A stretch of DNA of 64,000 bases from Lagopus muta (Eukaryota > Chordata > Aves > Galliformes > Phasianidae), in contig NC_064472.1 of NCBI RefSeq assembly GCF_023343835.1, forward strand, positions 9,973,469 to 10,037,468, written 5' to 3'. Made by a program: the position numbers and the translations under genes. Positions within the stretch are counted from its first letter, which is position 1. Every line of letters starts with the position of its first letter. The notes under the pieces are model-generated. The model ran no database searches. It saw only the letters and a list, made by a program, of their open reading frames with translations, and had not been told where the DNA came from. Below are positions 1 through 10,900 of this stretch, piece by piece.

Positions 1-199
1 GTGTGACCTGCACCCCCGATGCTGGATGGTGGTGACACGCTTGGCTCACCACCACGTCCTCCTGCCTGTTACTCCAGGAGACCAGTTCATCCAGTGGTGG
101 AGCAATCAGGACCAAGGCTCAGTAGGAAACAGTGACTATCCAGCTGCGGCACAGGTGGATGGAAAGTAGGCCACTGTCATCTAGTTTATTACTGTGTTG

Positions 200-1590
200 T
201 GGTGGAAGGGATGTGCTGCCTGGAAATGGGGCTTGAGTGTGCAGGTGCAGCAGGATTCAAGCCCAGCTCTGCGCTGGAGCCACCAGTTCCAGGTGGTGCT
301 GCTCCCATTGCCCTTCTCTTAGTGCTGTGTTTTGCTGCTGCTGCTGGCCTGGGCACTGTCCTCGTACACAGGGACTTCCCCCTGTTTCCATGTAGTCTGA
401 ATCAGCCCATGGCAAATGGTGGGTTCATGCTCCCTTCCTGCCCCTGGAGCAGTCAATTCCAGGCGTACTGGACACCCCTCCAAGGACAAGCAAACTGTGT
501 CCTGCACTCTGCTGCCAGAAGGATTGATAAAAACGTATTAGCAGTTCAGTTGCAGCGTACCACTTGGCTGCTTTGGACTCCACTTGATATTGGAGTTCTC
601 TCATGTCTGGCACAGCAGCACTTCGCAGTGCTGTGACTTCATTCAGGCCATAACCGTCCACTCTTAGCTTTCACTCTCCTTTGGACTTTCTCACCAACTG
701 CATGGGACTATGAAGGGTGCAAGTCTTGCTGGTTACTCTTTGGTTCTCCAGTTGGCAAATCCGTGAATGAATAGGAATTAGGGAGTCCTGGTTGGTGTGA
801 TATTGCCACCAGGGTATCGCTGGAGCAGCGAATGGCACCTGCTGTTCTTCTACTCTTAGCAGCTCCACAACAGAAGGGTCCTCTGTGAGACCAGGCAAGG
901 TAAACAGCTGTCCTCCATCTCCAAAGCAGCCATACCAAAAGCCCCCCAATATCCTTTGGTGTCCATGAAGTACACTCTGCTGAGGTGGTCTATAGCAGAG
1001 ATGCACGGACCCTCATGGCCAGTCGCAAAAGGATGCTTTCACCACTCCTTCCCAGTTAGGCTCACTTTGGCTTCTGGCACTTGGGATCCCCCTGTCCCTC
1101 CAGAAAGACAGACGGGTTCTGCCCCTTAGTAATCTGATAATATTAGAGAACATTGCACACTAGTGTCTACCACAGCTTTATCCTGCTGTGGTTGCGATGT
1201 GCCAGGCCATTGAATCCACACAGTCTGATGAACCCGATCATCCCTTCCCTCCACCTGCCTGGAGGCAGGGCCCCTCTACGTCTATTATTTCTTTGTCACT
1301 CAATTCCTGTGAATGCAAAATGAAAGGCTGGTTCTTTAACTCAGAAATAGGATCAGACCATCTTCTCTGTCTGGGAGACTGTGCTGAAAGCTGAAGCAAC
1401 CATGTTTCTGAAAGAACCTCCTTTCTCGACTGTTTTCCCTTGCAACTCATGTACCTGTGACTGTAGGGTTGTGGTGGGTTTTCATCTCACTTCCTCATAT
1501 CCTCTCCATCACCACCAAAGTAAAGCCACAGGGTGGCACACAGTGTGTACCACCATATCCTCTCTCTTGAGCTCAAAAATGCTTATTTCT
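200..1590 (-). mobile_element. ERVL-type endogenous retrovirus fossil (gag end, protease, start of reverse transcriptase)
   Basis: On the minus strand, conceptual translation gives stretches typical of avian ERVL-like pol polyproteins. A gag-end/protease-like part lies around 1.1-1.55 kb, with a VVDTSVQCSLI-type protease core. A protease-to-RT linker lies around 0.7-1.1 kb (for example LPGLTEDPSVVELLRVEEQQ). The RT start lies around 0.3-0.7 kb (LNEVTALRSAAVPDM, EPTICHGLIQT). No envelope part or paired LTRs are visible. The coding parts are broken in several places, so this is an old, non-functional fossil. Family assignment rests on remembered similarity to bird ERVL pol; the exact subfamily is not known to me. 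Confidence 0.75.
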
Positions 1591-1684
1591 GGTAGCTGAG
1601 AGGCTGGTCTGTGCAGGTGAGGAGGAAGTTTTATTCCCTTTGAGTTGCTGGACCTCTCAGTACTGTTCTTAAACATCTGAAATG

Positions 1685-1873
1685 CACTCTGAAAGAGTGG
1701 TGATGTACAGGCTGCCTAGGGAGGTGGAGTCACTGCTCCTGGCAGTGTTCAGGAACTGTGGAGATGTGGCACTGAGGGACGTGGGTGAGTGGGCATGGTG
1801 GGGTTGGGTTGAGGGTGGACTAGATGACCTTAATGTTCTTTTCCAACCTTAGCAATTCTAGGAGTCTGTGATT
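1685..1873 (+). mobile_element. CR1 LINE 3' end
   Basis: The segment carries the CR1 3' signature: 'ggtggagtcactgctcctgg', then 'ggactagatgacctt' and 'cttttccaacctta', ending in a 'ttctaggagtctgtgatt' tail that resembles the usual terminal ATTCTATGATTCT repeats. It is a 5'-truncated copy of about 190 bases, the normal form for CR1 in birds. No coding capacity remains. Confidence 0.85.
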
Positions 1874-2149
1874 GAGTACAAGCACCAAATTAAATGACTG
1901 ATACAACAAGAGCACACACAGTATACAAACTGTCCAAACTGTAAAAAAAACCCAGACCAGCCCTCAGAGATTATAAACAATGTGGATAGAGTTAAGAAAA
2001 ACAACCTTGAAAGCAAATAAAACCACATTATGAACAAGATCAGCATTGTGACCAGCAGCTCTTGAGCTACTACAGCAATTATATTTTAATGCATTCTGGT
2101 CAGATCTGTCATCATCTCAGCCTTCTGGGTCTCACAGTGGGTGCCACAG

Positions 2150-2460
2150 GGACTGTTGTGGTTTAACCCAGCAGCAGTAAGCACCACACACCCTTCAGCA
2201 AGTGGTGAGATAATGCATTGTGTATCACTTCTTTTATAAATATATATATTTACATGAACCTAGATATCATTACTGTGGTTTGTCTCTTCCTTTTCTCTTA
2301 GTAAATAGTTTTTATTTTGTGTCTTTTCTGGACAAGATCTCAGAACTCACAGAGCAATGGTTCTCCGGCCTGATGCACTGCTTGTTTCCATGTTTCCACC
2401 AGATCTGAGATAGGCAAGAAAGACATGACAAGGCTAAGGATGTTGATTTGTTCTTGTAGT
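2150..2460. mobile_element. LTR-like fossil fragment
   Basis: The segment opens with 'tgttgtggtttaacccagca', followed by 'taagcaccacacac' and a TATA-rich stretch near 2,236-2,252. This resembles the start and promoter region of avian ERVL LTRs. No partner LTR or target-site duplication could be placed, so it is best described as a degraded solo or partial LTR. It may or may not derive from the same insertion as the pol fossil at 0.2-1.6 kb. Direction and ends are uncertain. Confidence 0.45.
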
Positions 2461-2469
2461 GGGCTGTGC

Positions 2470-4650
2470 AGGTGGGTTTGTGAAGGGGCTGTGGCAGACA
2501 CTGTGCTGAGCTATGCATGGCTTCGCTGTCCTGCAGCCATGCAGACCAAAGGGTAGAGACAAACCACAGGTGGAGGCTCTTCCCCAAAGCCACCAAGCTT
2601 TCCAGCCCTGCTGCCCTGCAGCTGGCCCCTGGGCCCTGTGGCAGCTCTGATGTGGTTCTGCTCCCACTGCCTCTTGGCATCCCCACTCCTGGCTCACATC
2701 TGCAGAACCACAAGCACTTCAGGGATTCTGTGCTGTGAGGGGGAATATTGCTAACAGCCCGGTGAAGGGCAGGAGATGGAGCAAAGCTAGCACAGCCTCT
2801 TGGGATGAGCTACCAGTAGCCCAAAGCTAGAAGGAGCTCTGTTGCCTGTAAGAAACCTAGAGAGGGAGCATGGCAGGTACTGCGAGATGGGCAGTTCAGG
2901 AGCAGAGAGAGGGATGCTGGAGATGGTGGTGCATCCCCAACCTGAACAGCACAAGGCAACTAGCTCCTGCTGACTGCTCCTGCTGGATCACTGTGAGGAC
3001 GTAGCTGGGCTCGTGTCTCTACAGGCCACCTTGTTGTGCGTCACACACAAGTGGTGTGGGCATGACCATAGCTGCCACCTACTCAGCCCCGTGGCATAGC
3101 GTTGCGCTTCCTAGCAGGGGCAAGATAGGCTACACACTGAAATCAGTGCCCACCACGAAGGGACGGAGCTGGGATGCGGGTGCCGCCTCCACAAATGCCA
3201 CAGTACCAATACGCAGAATCAACAGGAGGTGACAGGAGGGGGAGAGCGAACACTGCCAGGTGCCGTGCTGACACTGCTCCTAGAAAATTAACAGCACAAC
3301 AAATATTTGCACGCAGCCCCGCTGATTCGGCCCTGCAGCTGGCGTGCCAGAGAACACAGCAGCGCCGCGCCTCCAAGCAGCTGGGCGCAGGCTGCTGCAG
3401 CTCGCACAGTCTGCTGGGTGCGGGGCGTGCAGGGCCCTGCGCACACCGAGGGACGTGCAGCACGCTGGGAAATGTAGTCCTGCTGCGTCACCTGTGCTCG
3501 TGCAGCTGGGCACGACCCGGCTGCGCACAGACGGCTGGAGCTGGCGCTTTCTCCCGTGTCCTCTGGGCTCTGTGCAGTGAGCAGGTCCCAAGTGGGTTGT
3601 CCCTGTTCTTCCTTATCAGAGCTCGAGGGCCTCGATTTGAGGTTTGCTCAGCCCAGCGAGGCAGCTGGGCTTGCTGGCACCGCGGGAGGGCTGAAGGCAC
3701 CGGGGACCTTCATGGCTGTGCTGGGCGGGAGCAGAGTGGTGTGGAAGTAGAACGGCACAGTTACCAGTGCTGGTGAGAGAAGGGACCGAAAATCCTGCAG
3801 CAGCAATTTCCACAGTCAGGGCTGTCTCCAGGGCTTTCATTTATCCGTTACAGCTTAATTGAATGTATACTCAGCCACTTGTAAGCAGCAGGAGCCTGAA
3901 ACAGGCTGTGGTTCTGAGCTTCTCTCTGTAAAATGCCTTACTACAAATCTCCACCTCTGCCTTGATCCTGGTGGGGCTGCTGCTCGTGTGCACTCAATGG
4001 AAGGGCTGACACAAGGTTTGCTTGGATCCCAGCTGTATTTTTAGCTGTACTTTTATCTCTCAGCACCACAGGGGAACTGGAAGCAGCAGGGTAGGAGCAT
4101 GAAGATATCAGGATGCAATGCCCAGGATGCCCAGGAATATGTCCTGCTGCCTCTGGGTGCACAGCACCTGTCACCCCATCAAGTGGAGGCACCGGGCTGG
4201 AGTGGTGCTGCCATGGAAAGGGATGGCTGAAACCCTGAGACAGGCGCTGGCCAAAAGCACCATGCCTACAGACAACCTGCGCTGCTACTTTTCTCAGTGG
4301 GAATAGCAGTTAGTGTGGTGCATGAGGATGCAAGTTGGGGAGCCCTCACTGCAGGGAGCCCCAGGAGTAAGGATGGATGGACCAGCAAGGAGCAGGATGG
4401 AGGAGGAAAGTGGGGGGACGCGGAAAGAGAGAAAAGAGAAGCGGGCTCGCTGTCACCAAGAGGCTGCACTTCCCACAGTTCCAGAGACACCATCTGGGCA
4501 GGGAGTGGCAGATACACAGCGCGCATCTGAGCTGGGACAGCCGTGTGCAGATCCGGGAGCCTCGGCGGGGCCCATCCGCACCGCGCTGTTCGTAGGGGGC
4601 CCAGCACCCGCGACTCCACGTGGCGAGGGGCCGGACAGACGGCGACAGCG
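2470..4650. other. Intergenic, no gene recognised
   Basis: No exon chain or conserved protein was found here. The stretch is moderately GC-rich and turns CpG-rich from about 3.2 kb. The one item of note is the ZNF143-type motif at 3,463-3,478, listed separately. Confidence 0.5.
3463..3478 (-). promoter_or_regulatory. ZNF143/THAP11-type motif in an orphan CpG-rich segment
   Basis: The plus strand reads 'cgctgggaaatgtagt', so the minus strand reads ACTACATTTCCCAGCG. This fits the ACTACAnnTCCCA consensus bound by ZNF143 and THAP11, which usually lies within about 200 bases of a start site. The flanking 3.3-3.6 kb is CpG-rich, but no gene start was recognised. TESK1 begins 1.4 kb downstream, so it may mark a distal or non-coding promoter. 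Confidence 0.4.
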
Positions 4651-4679
4651 GACCCCACACGTCGAAACCCCGCACCGCG

Positions 4680-4927
4680 GGAGGGGTCTCTGTGCCCGGC
4701 GGCGGCGGCTGCCAAGGAGTTAAGGGCTGTCCCCGCCTCGGCTCCGCCCCGCCGGTGCCAGCGCTCGGGGCGGCGGAGGCGCAGCTCCGGGCCGGGCGGG
4801 GGTCGGGGCTGCGGACTCCGCTGGGCCATGAGCACTGCGCTCCCCCCCGCACCGCCGCTGCTCGTCGCGGAACCGAGCCGGGTCGGGCGGGGCGGGGCCG
4901 CCCGGCCGTGACCCCGCGGGGATGTGA
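4680..4927 (+). promoter_or_regulatory. CpG-rich promoter and 5' UTR of TESK1
   Basis: This GC- and CpG-dense stretch lies directly upstream of the TESK1 start codon and continues into exon 1, the usual form of a housekeeping-type promoter. It has several GC-box-like runs such as 'gggcggggcggggccgc' near 4,885 and no TATA box. The exact transcription start cannot be read from sequence. Confidence 0.55.
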
Positions 4928-7900
4928 ATGGCGCGGGGGCTGCTCGGCGGGGCCGACATGGAGCGGGAGAAGCTGCCGCGGAGGCCTGGCTCGGCGCTGC
5001 GAGGGGAGCGGCCCGAAGAGAGCGAGACGGGAGAGGCGGCGGGGCCGTGGCCGGGCTGCGGGAGGATGCGGCCCTCCTCGTACCGCGCGCTGCGCAGCGC
5101 CGTCTCCACCCTGGCGCGCATCGACGATTTCTACTGCGAGAAGATCGGCACCGGCTTCTTCTCCGAGGTGTTCAAGGTGTGCGCGGCCGCCGAGCATCCC
5201 TTCGAGGGGGAGGGGAGGGCGGGACTGGGTGTCCGGGTACCAGCGGGGCGGGGTGGTGGGAAGCCTGGGACCCCCGAGAGCGAGGAGGTGCCCGGCGGTG
5301 GCTGCGGGAGAGCCCCGCGGCCGCGCTGCTGTTGTTCCCCGGGGGAGGGGAGCGGTGTTTACAGCCAGGCCGGGCGCGGAGCTCCGGAGCGCTGCCACCG
5401 GCGGGCGGCGTGGTGGCCGAGGGGCTTGGGTCGGAAAGCCACGGTGGGGGATCCCGGAGCCGGTTCGGAGGCGGGAGGTGCGGCCGCCTTCTCGTGCACC
5501 CTGAGCGGGGCAGGTGGGTGTGTGGGGTCCGTCTGAAGGGGACGGTGCTGCGGGGCTGCCTTTGTGCCACAGGTCCCCATGGATTGGGATGGGCGCAGGT
5601 TGCTGGAGTGGGGACGGTCACGCGTGGCCGTGCCCAGGTGTGCTGGTGGGGGGTCTTGGCGGTGGTGATGGCACTCACTCCCAGCCCGTCGAAGGGCTGC
5701 GTGCTGTGTTCACTTCAGGGAGAGGTGTGTACATATGTTTTTGTGCTCAGCGTGCTCTGTATCACCTTACGCTTCTTATGGCTTCAGCCCTTTCTGATAA
5801 CAGCTTTGCTAGATAAGAATCCCCCCACCTCTTCTGCAGCCCCCCTGAGCACTGCTCTGCAATGTGGCCGTGGAGGCCGTGCAGAGAGGACGCTCCCAAG
5901 GCCATCCCTCCCACTTGTCTGGGGCCGTGGCCTCACAGCTGGCCAGGTTCCTCCTATTGATCCTTGGCTGCGAGCACGCAGCAGCACCTGGGAGCAGAAG
6001 GAGGCATTTAATAAAGCCAGGATATTTAATAATGGATGATCCCAGATCTCTGCCAGACCGTGGTTTCTCCATGCTCATTGTCTCTGCTCCCACACTATAC
6101 TCACAGTGTCCGCAAAGAATTTGGGGGAGCAGAGGATGCAGGGGTGGGAGCTGGATAGAACCACAGCAGCCAGAACAGGAGGTTTCGGGTTGGGCTTTGT
6201 GCAGGTACAGAGGGTTGAGTCCAGGCATTGAGCACGGTGGGGCTTGGCAGGGTGATGGTGCCCTGATCTTGCAAGGAGGATGAAGCACAGGGTCACTTTC
6301 CACCCACCTCCCTCCACCCCACAGTGTTTTTCACAGCTGTGGGCATTTGCAGCCGCCTGCTCGGCCCTGCTTCATTCCATCCCTGGTGGGCGTGGGAATG
6401 AGGAGGGGCCCACACCTCAGTGTCCTTAACCAGGTGGCTTGGTCCCGGGGTGCTGGCGCAGCACAGCCATCTGATGGCGTTTCCCTGCCTACCTCTGGCT
6501 GAGCCATCGCAGCTGTCCCAGGGTGTTCCCAGCGGTGCCCCCATGGAGCTGGCCCTTGCTGCTCCCGGCAGCAGCTGGTTCTCAGTGTGATTCCAGAGGC
6601 CCACCTGCTTCCTCGGGCGTGCAGGCATTGCAGCGAGCCGCCTCTCCATCTCACTGATAGACAGAGCAGATTGAGCTGGCTGTGTTCGTGCCAGACATTT
6701 TCTCCAGCCCATAACCCGCTGTTGCATCTCTTCTCGCATCCCTCCGTGTAGCACCCTGCCTTCCCCTGGGGCTTTACCCAAACATGCCATCCTCCAGAGT
6801 TGCTGTCTCCAGGATGCAGCTCCCCAGTGTGCACAGCCCCATAGCTATGGGGGGCAGCCCTTGCTCAGGTGCCCCCTTACCCATCTCAGCTGGTTTCCCT
6901 GCTGACCTTTGAAGTTTCCTATTTATTTGAAAATGACCAATGCAGCTCATGAATGATACAACTCTTATCTGGTGCCCTTCGTTGGCAGACCACATCTCGT
7001 TCCACGAAGCCAGGTGGAGCAGTGACAAGGGTGGCACCAATGGGGAAACAAACCCAGGCGGGTGAGCGTTGCTGATGCTCAGGTTCTCATTGTGAGCGGC
7101 CTGATTGAGCTTCCTGTTCCTGTGCTTCCCAGAGGAAACCTTTCTTGTAGGGTCTGCCTTTTCTGCACGGGGAGCAGCTTTTCCAGTCCTGCCCACTGTG
7201 AGACCTGTTGCACTGCTAGGATCCCCACGAGCTCAGGTGCAGCTGTAAGAGTTGCCTGTGGCGTTTGCTCCTTGACCTGCACCCCTCTGCCCATCCTCAT
7301 GGGGACACTGGGATGAGGGGACGAGAAAGGCACCCAGGCTTTGCTCAAGGTGTGGCACCCCCAGGTGTGGGTTCTGCCCTGCATCTCGCCAGGAGCACAG
7401 GCTGCAGGGCCGTCTGCTCACTCTGATTAGCATGCTCTTTAAATAAGACTCTAATTTCCGCTGTTAAAAGAGCTCAGGTCCCTTGTGCCCAGGCTGGGGC
7501 TGCAGCCAGCCCTGTCCCTTCCCCCAGCCCTCATGACAACAGATGGGATGGGGCTGTGAGGATGCAGTGCCGCAGGTGGGATGGGGCATGGGGGGTTCTG
7601 GGAGGTGCTGGGGGGCTTAGGCAGGGGGTGAGTGCTGGCTGCCGCCTGGGGGCCAACAGGCTGCTGCCTCCCCCAGCACTCGACTGAGCTCAGCTCTAGG
7701 GAATGTGCTGGGATTCCTGGGCACAGGGCCAGCACGTGGAGAGGCGAGAGGGGACCCGTGCTGCCAGGGGAGGCTCTGCTGCCCGCTGCCTTCTTCTGCC
7801 GATGTCAGGGGGAGGATAGAAACCCCCTCAAAACAAACATGCGAGTCACATGGTGTTGTGGCTTGCTATGCTTGAGAGCCACCACTGCATCCTGAGGACA

Positions 7901-10900
7901 TCCAGCTTGCTGGAATGGTGCCACAGCCTGGCCAAGGTGGGGAGGGGGCACTGGGAGAAGATTGTGCTGCTTGGAGACTGACTGTGGTCCTAGCAGGAAA
8001 TTTCACAGCAGGGTCTTCCTTTCTTCCTCCTCCCCCAGGATCTTCCAGGATTGTGGCATTAACACCATACAGTGCACTCAGACCTGACTCAGCCTATCAC
8101 CATGTCAGGAGGTTAATGACCAAAGAACTGGGCCATGGGCACATCCTGGCTACATGATCCCATCCAGCACCCACCAGAAGATTGTTCAGTGATGCTGGCT
8201 TGGATCTGATCATTCCCATGGTGGGCAGCCGTGCCATGGCACATGTTACTGCTACCAGGCATTTGCATAGCACCCATGGGGCTGAGCCAGCTGCTGGCGC
8301 CTGAGAACAGCCGGTGCCACGCCAGGACTGACCCATCCAGTCCCACCAGCCCTGTGATGTGATGTGTGGGAGGGCAGCGCTGCCGGCTCAGCTTGGCGCT
8401 CAACATTTGTGGGACTGCAGATGGAATGGGGACAGGCTCCCTCTGGGCACAGGCACCAGATCTGGTGCTCAGTGAGGATTTTGGGGCACACTGTCCTCCC
8501 TTGTGCAAAGGGTGGAGGTCTCCGCAGGCTGGCAAGGAGGTGATGCGATGTAACCAGAGTGGGGTGGCAGCTGCTGCTGAATTATTCAGAGCCCCTCCAT
8601 GAGCCAGGCTGTGCTGCTACTTGCTCCAACCCTGCCCAAGGCTGGTTTGGCCTCAGTGCACCCAGGCAGGGATTAATAGAGAGGGGTCCTTATTAATTCC
8701 TAATTCCCCTCCAGGCCCTTCAGTGGGAGGTGCTACTTGCATGCAGGGAGCCTCAGCTGATGTGCGAGGGCCACATGTGGTTTGCCCTAGGTTTGGGGAG
8801 GGGGGGCACGTGGGGAGGGCCCAGCACAGCAGCTTCAAGCAGCATCGACTAAAAAGGAGAAGAGCAGCAAGCTGACGGAAGCGCTGAGGAATGCCCGTGC
8901 CTCCATGTGTGCTGGGGTGCAGCTGGGGCTGAGCGAGTGCCCCCCCAGGCAGCTGCTGTGGATCCTGTCCTTCCTCCTGTGACAGCTTAGGGGACCCTTT
9001 GTGCCATCTTCTTGACACTGGGACAGGGGACGCTATGCTTGTGCCTTCACCCCACACATGCTGGGGACCATGGTGGGCCAGGGGTGTCCATGTTTGGCCA
9101 CTTTCCTGGTTGCTGTTGCTGGCAGGGCGCCAGCCCACAGCTCATGTGACAGCCTTGGGCTGGCTAAATATACAGCATCATCCAAGTACCGTGCCCCCAG
9201 GGCTGCTTGGGAAAGCGTGTGTTCCCTCTGTCCTCAACCCCTTGCTATGGGGTCTGGCCGCATAGTCCATGCTGTGATCCGTTCCTGCGCTCTTGGGACT
9301 GGGCTGCCACAGTGATTCGGGGGGGTCTGGGCGTGTAGAGGGGGTGAACAACATGGGGGGTGCTCCAGGGATCGTGGGTTGTGTGTCATGAGCATGAGGG
9401 TTCTTGGGGTGTTGCTTTGCTCAAAGAGCCCCCCGCTAACCCTGGGATGCCCCATACCTGGGGTGTGGGGACCCGCAGAGCTGAGCTCCCCCTGCACCCA
9501 CTGCAGGTGCGGCACCGCCAATCCGGGCAGATCATGGTGCTGAAGATGAACAAACTGACCAGCAACCGGGGCAACATGCTGCGGGAGGTGCAGCTAATGA
9601 ACCGCCTCTCACACCCTAACATCCTCAGGTTCGTCCCATTCCCTGGGATTTGGGGCTGCTGTGGGGCTGGGTGAGCTCCTGGGGCTGGATCCTCCCAGGT
9701 CATGCTCAGCTCCTCTCTTCTTGCAGGTTCATGGGGGTGTGTGTGCACCAGGGGCAGCTGCACGCGCTGACGGAGGTGAGAGTGGGATGGTGGTCATGGG
9801 GCCAGGGAGAGGGTGTTAGTGACCATAAGGGCACTTGGTGTGTGGCTGGGGGAGCTATGGGAAGAGATTTGGGGACCCAGCAGCTTGGTAGGATGGAGCG
9901 GGATGCAGCAAGGCAATGGCTCTTCCCACCAGTACATCAATGGTGGGAACCTGGAGCAGCTGCTGGACAGCCCCGTGCCCCTCTCCTGGTCCACGCGTGT
10001 CAAGCTGGCACTCGACATCGCCCGTGGCCTGCGCTACCTGCACTCCAAAGGCATCTTCCACCGTGACCTCACCTCCAAGGTATGGGGCATCCTGATGCCA
10101 TCAGTTTCCCTTACACGCATCCCAGGAGTGGTGGTGTTAAGGTGGGGGCTGACAGGAGGTCCTGCTGTGCCCCCAGAACTGCCTGGTGCGCTGTGAGGCC
10201 AATGGCTACACGGCTGTGGTGGGTGACTTCGGCTTGGCAGAGAAGATCCCCACCTACAGGTCTGTCTGTCCATCCCCATCCTCCAAGCAAGAGGTTTCAG
10301 CTCGCTTGGGATGGGAGCAGGAGAGCAATGGATGTTTTTGTGGGGATGGGGGTGGTGGGGTGATCCCTGGTGGGAGGACTGATGGGGGATGGATATGTTC
10401 AGGAATGTCCAGGAGGAGTGGAGAAGGGAATGGTGTTGGTGACCTGGTGGTGGGTGAGATGGGACATGGGGTGCATGGAGGAGGGTTGGCACAGGGAGAA
10501 GGGGATCTGGGGAAGTGGGACCCTGACATGCCACTGTGTCCCCAGTGAGGGCAGCGAGAAGGAGCCACTGGCCGTGGTGGGCTCTCCCTACTGGATGGCA
10601 CCTGAGGTTCTACGTGGGGAGATCTACAATGAGAAGGTGACGCTGCATGGGACCACCTGGGCATGCGAAGGGAGAGGGAAAGGGCATCCTAGGGGGGCTG
10701 GAGGGGAGGGCTTGCTACATGGCTTCAGGCTGCAGCCCCCTGCAACTCCCTGCTTTCTGCAGGCTGATGTTTTCGCCTATGGCATCATCCTGTGTGAGAC
10801 CATTGCTCGTGTCCCCGCTGACCCTGACTACCTGCCCCGCACTGAGGTAACTCAATGGGATGGGAAGCAGAGGCAGGGCATGGCAAGACCAGGGCTGGTA

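Noticed and set aside
199-636. 145-aa plus-strand open frame near the window start
   Set aside because: It is antisense to recognisable ERVL pol sequence on the minus strand.
3126-3150. 'taggctacacactga' resembles a piece of the RNase MRP RNA (RMRP), which lies near CD72 in human
   Set aside because: Only about 15 bases match; no conserved 3' domain or pol III promoter elements were found around it. Chance similarity is likely.
4346-5398. 350-aa minus-strand frame over the TESK1 promoter
   Set aside because: Antisense of the TESK1 CpG island and exon 1, low-complexity Pro/Arg composition, no homologue known.
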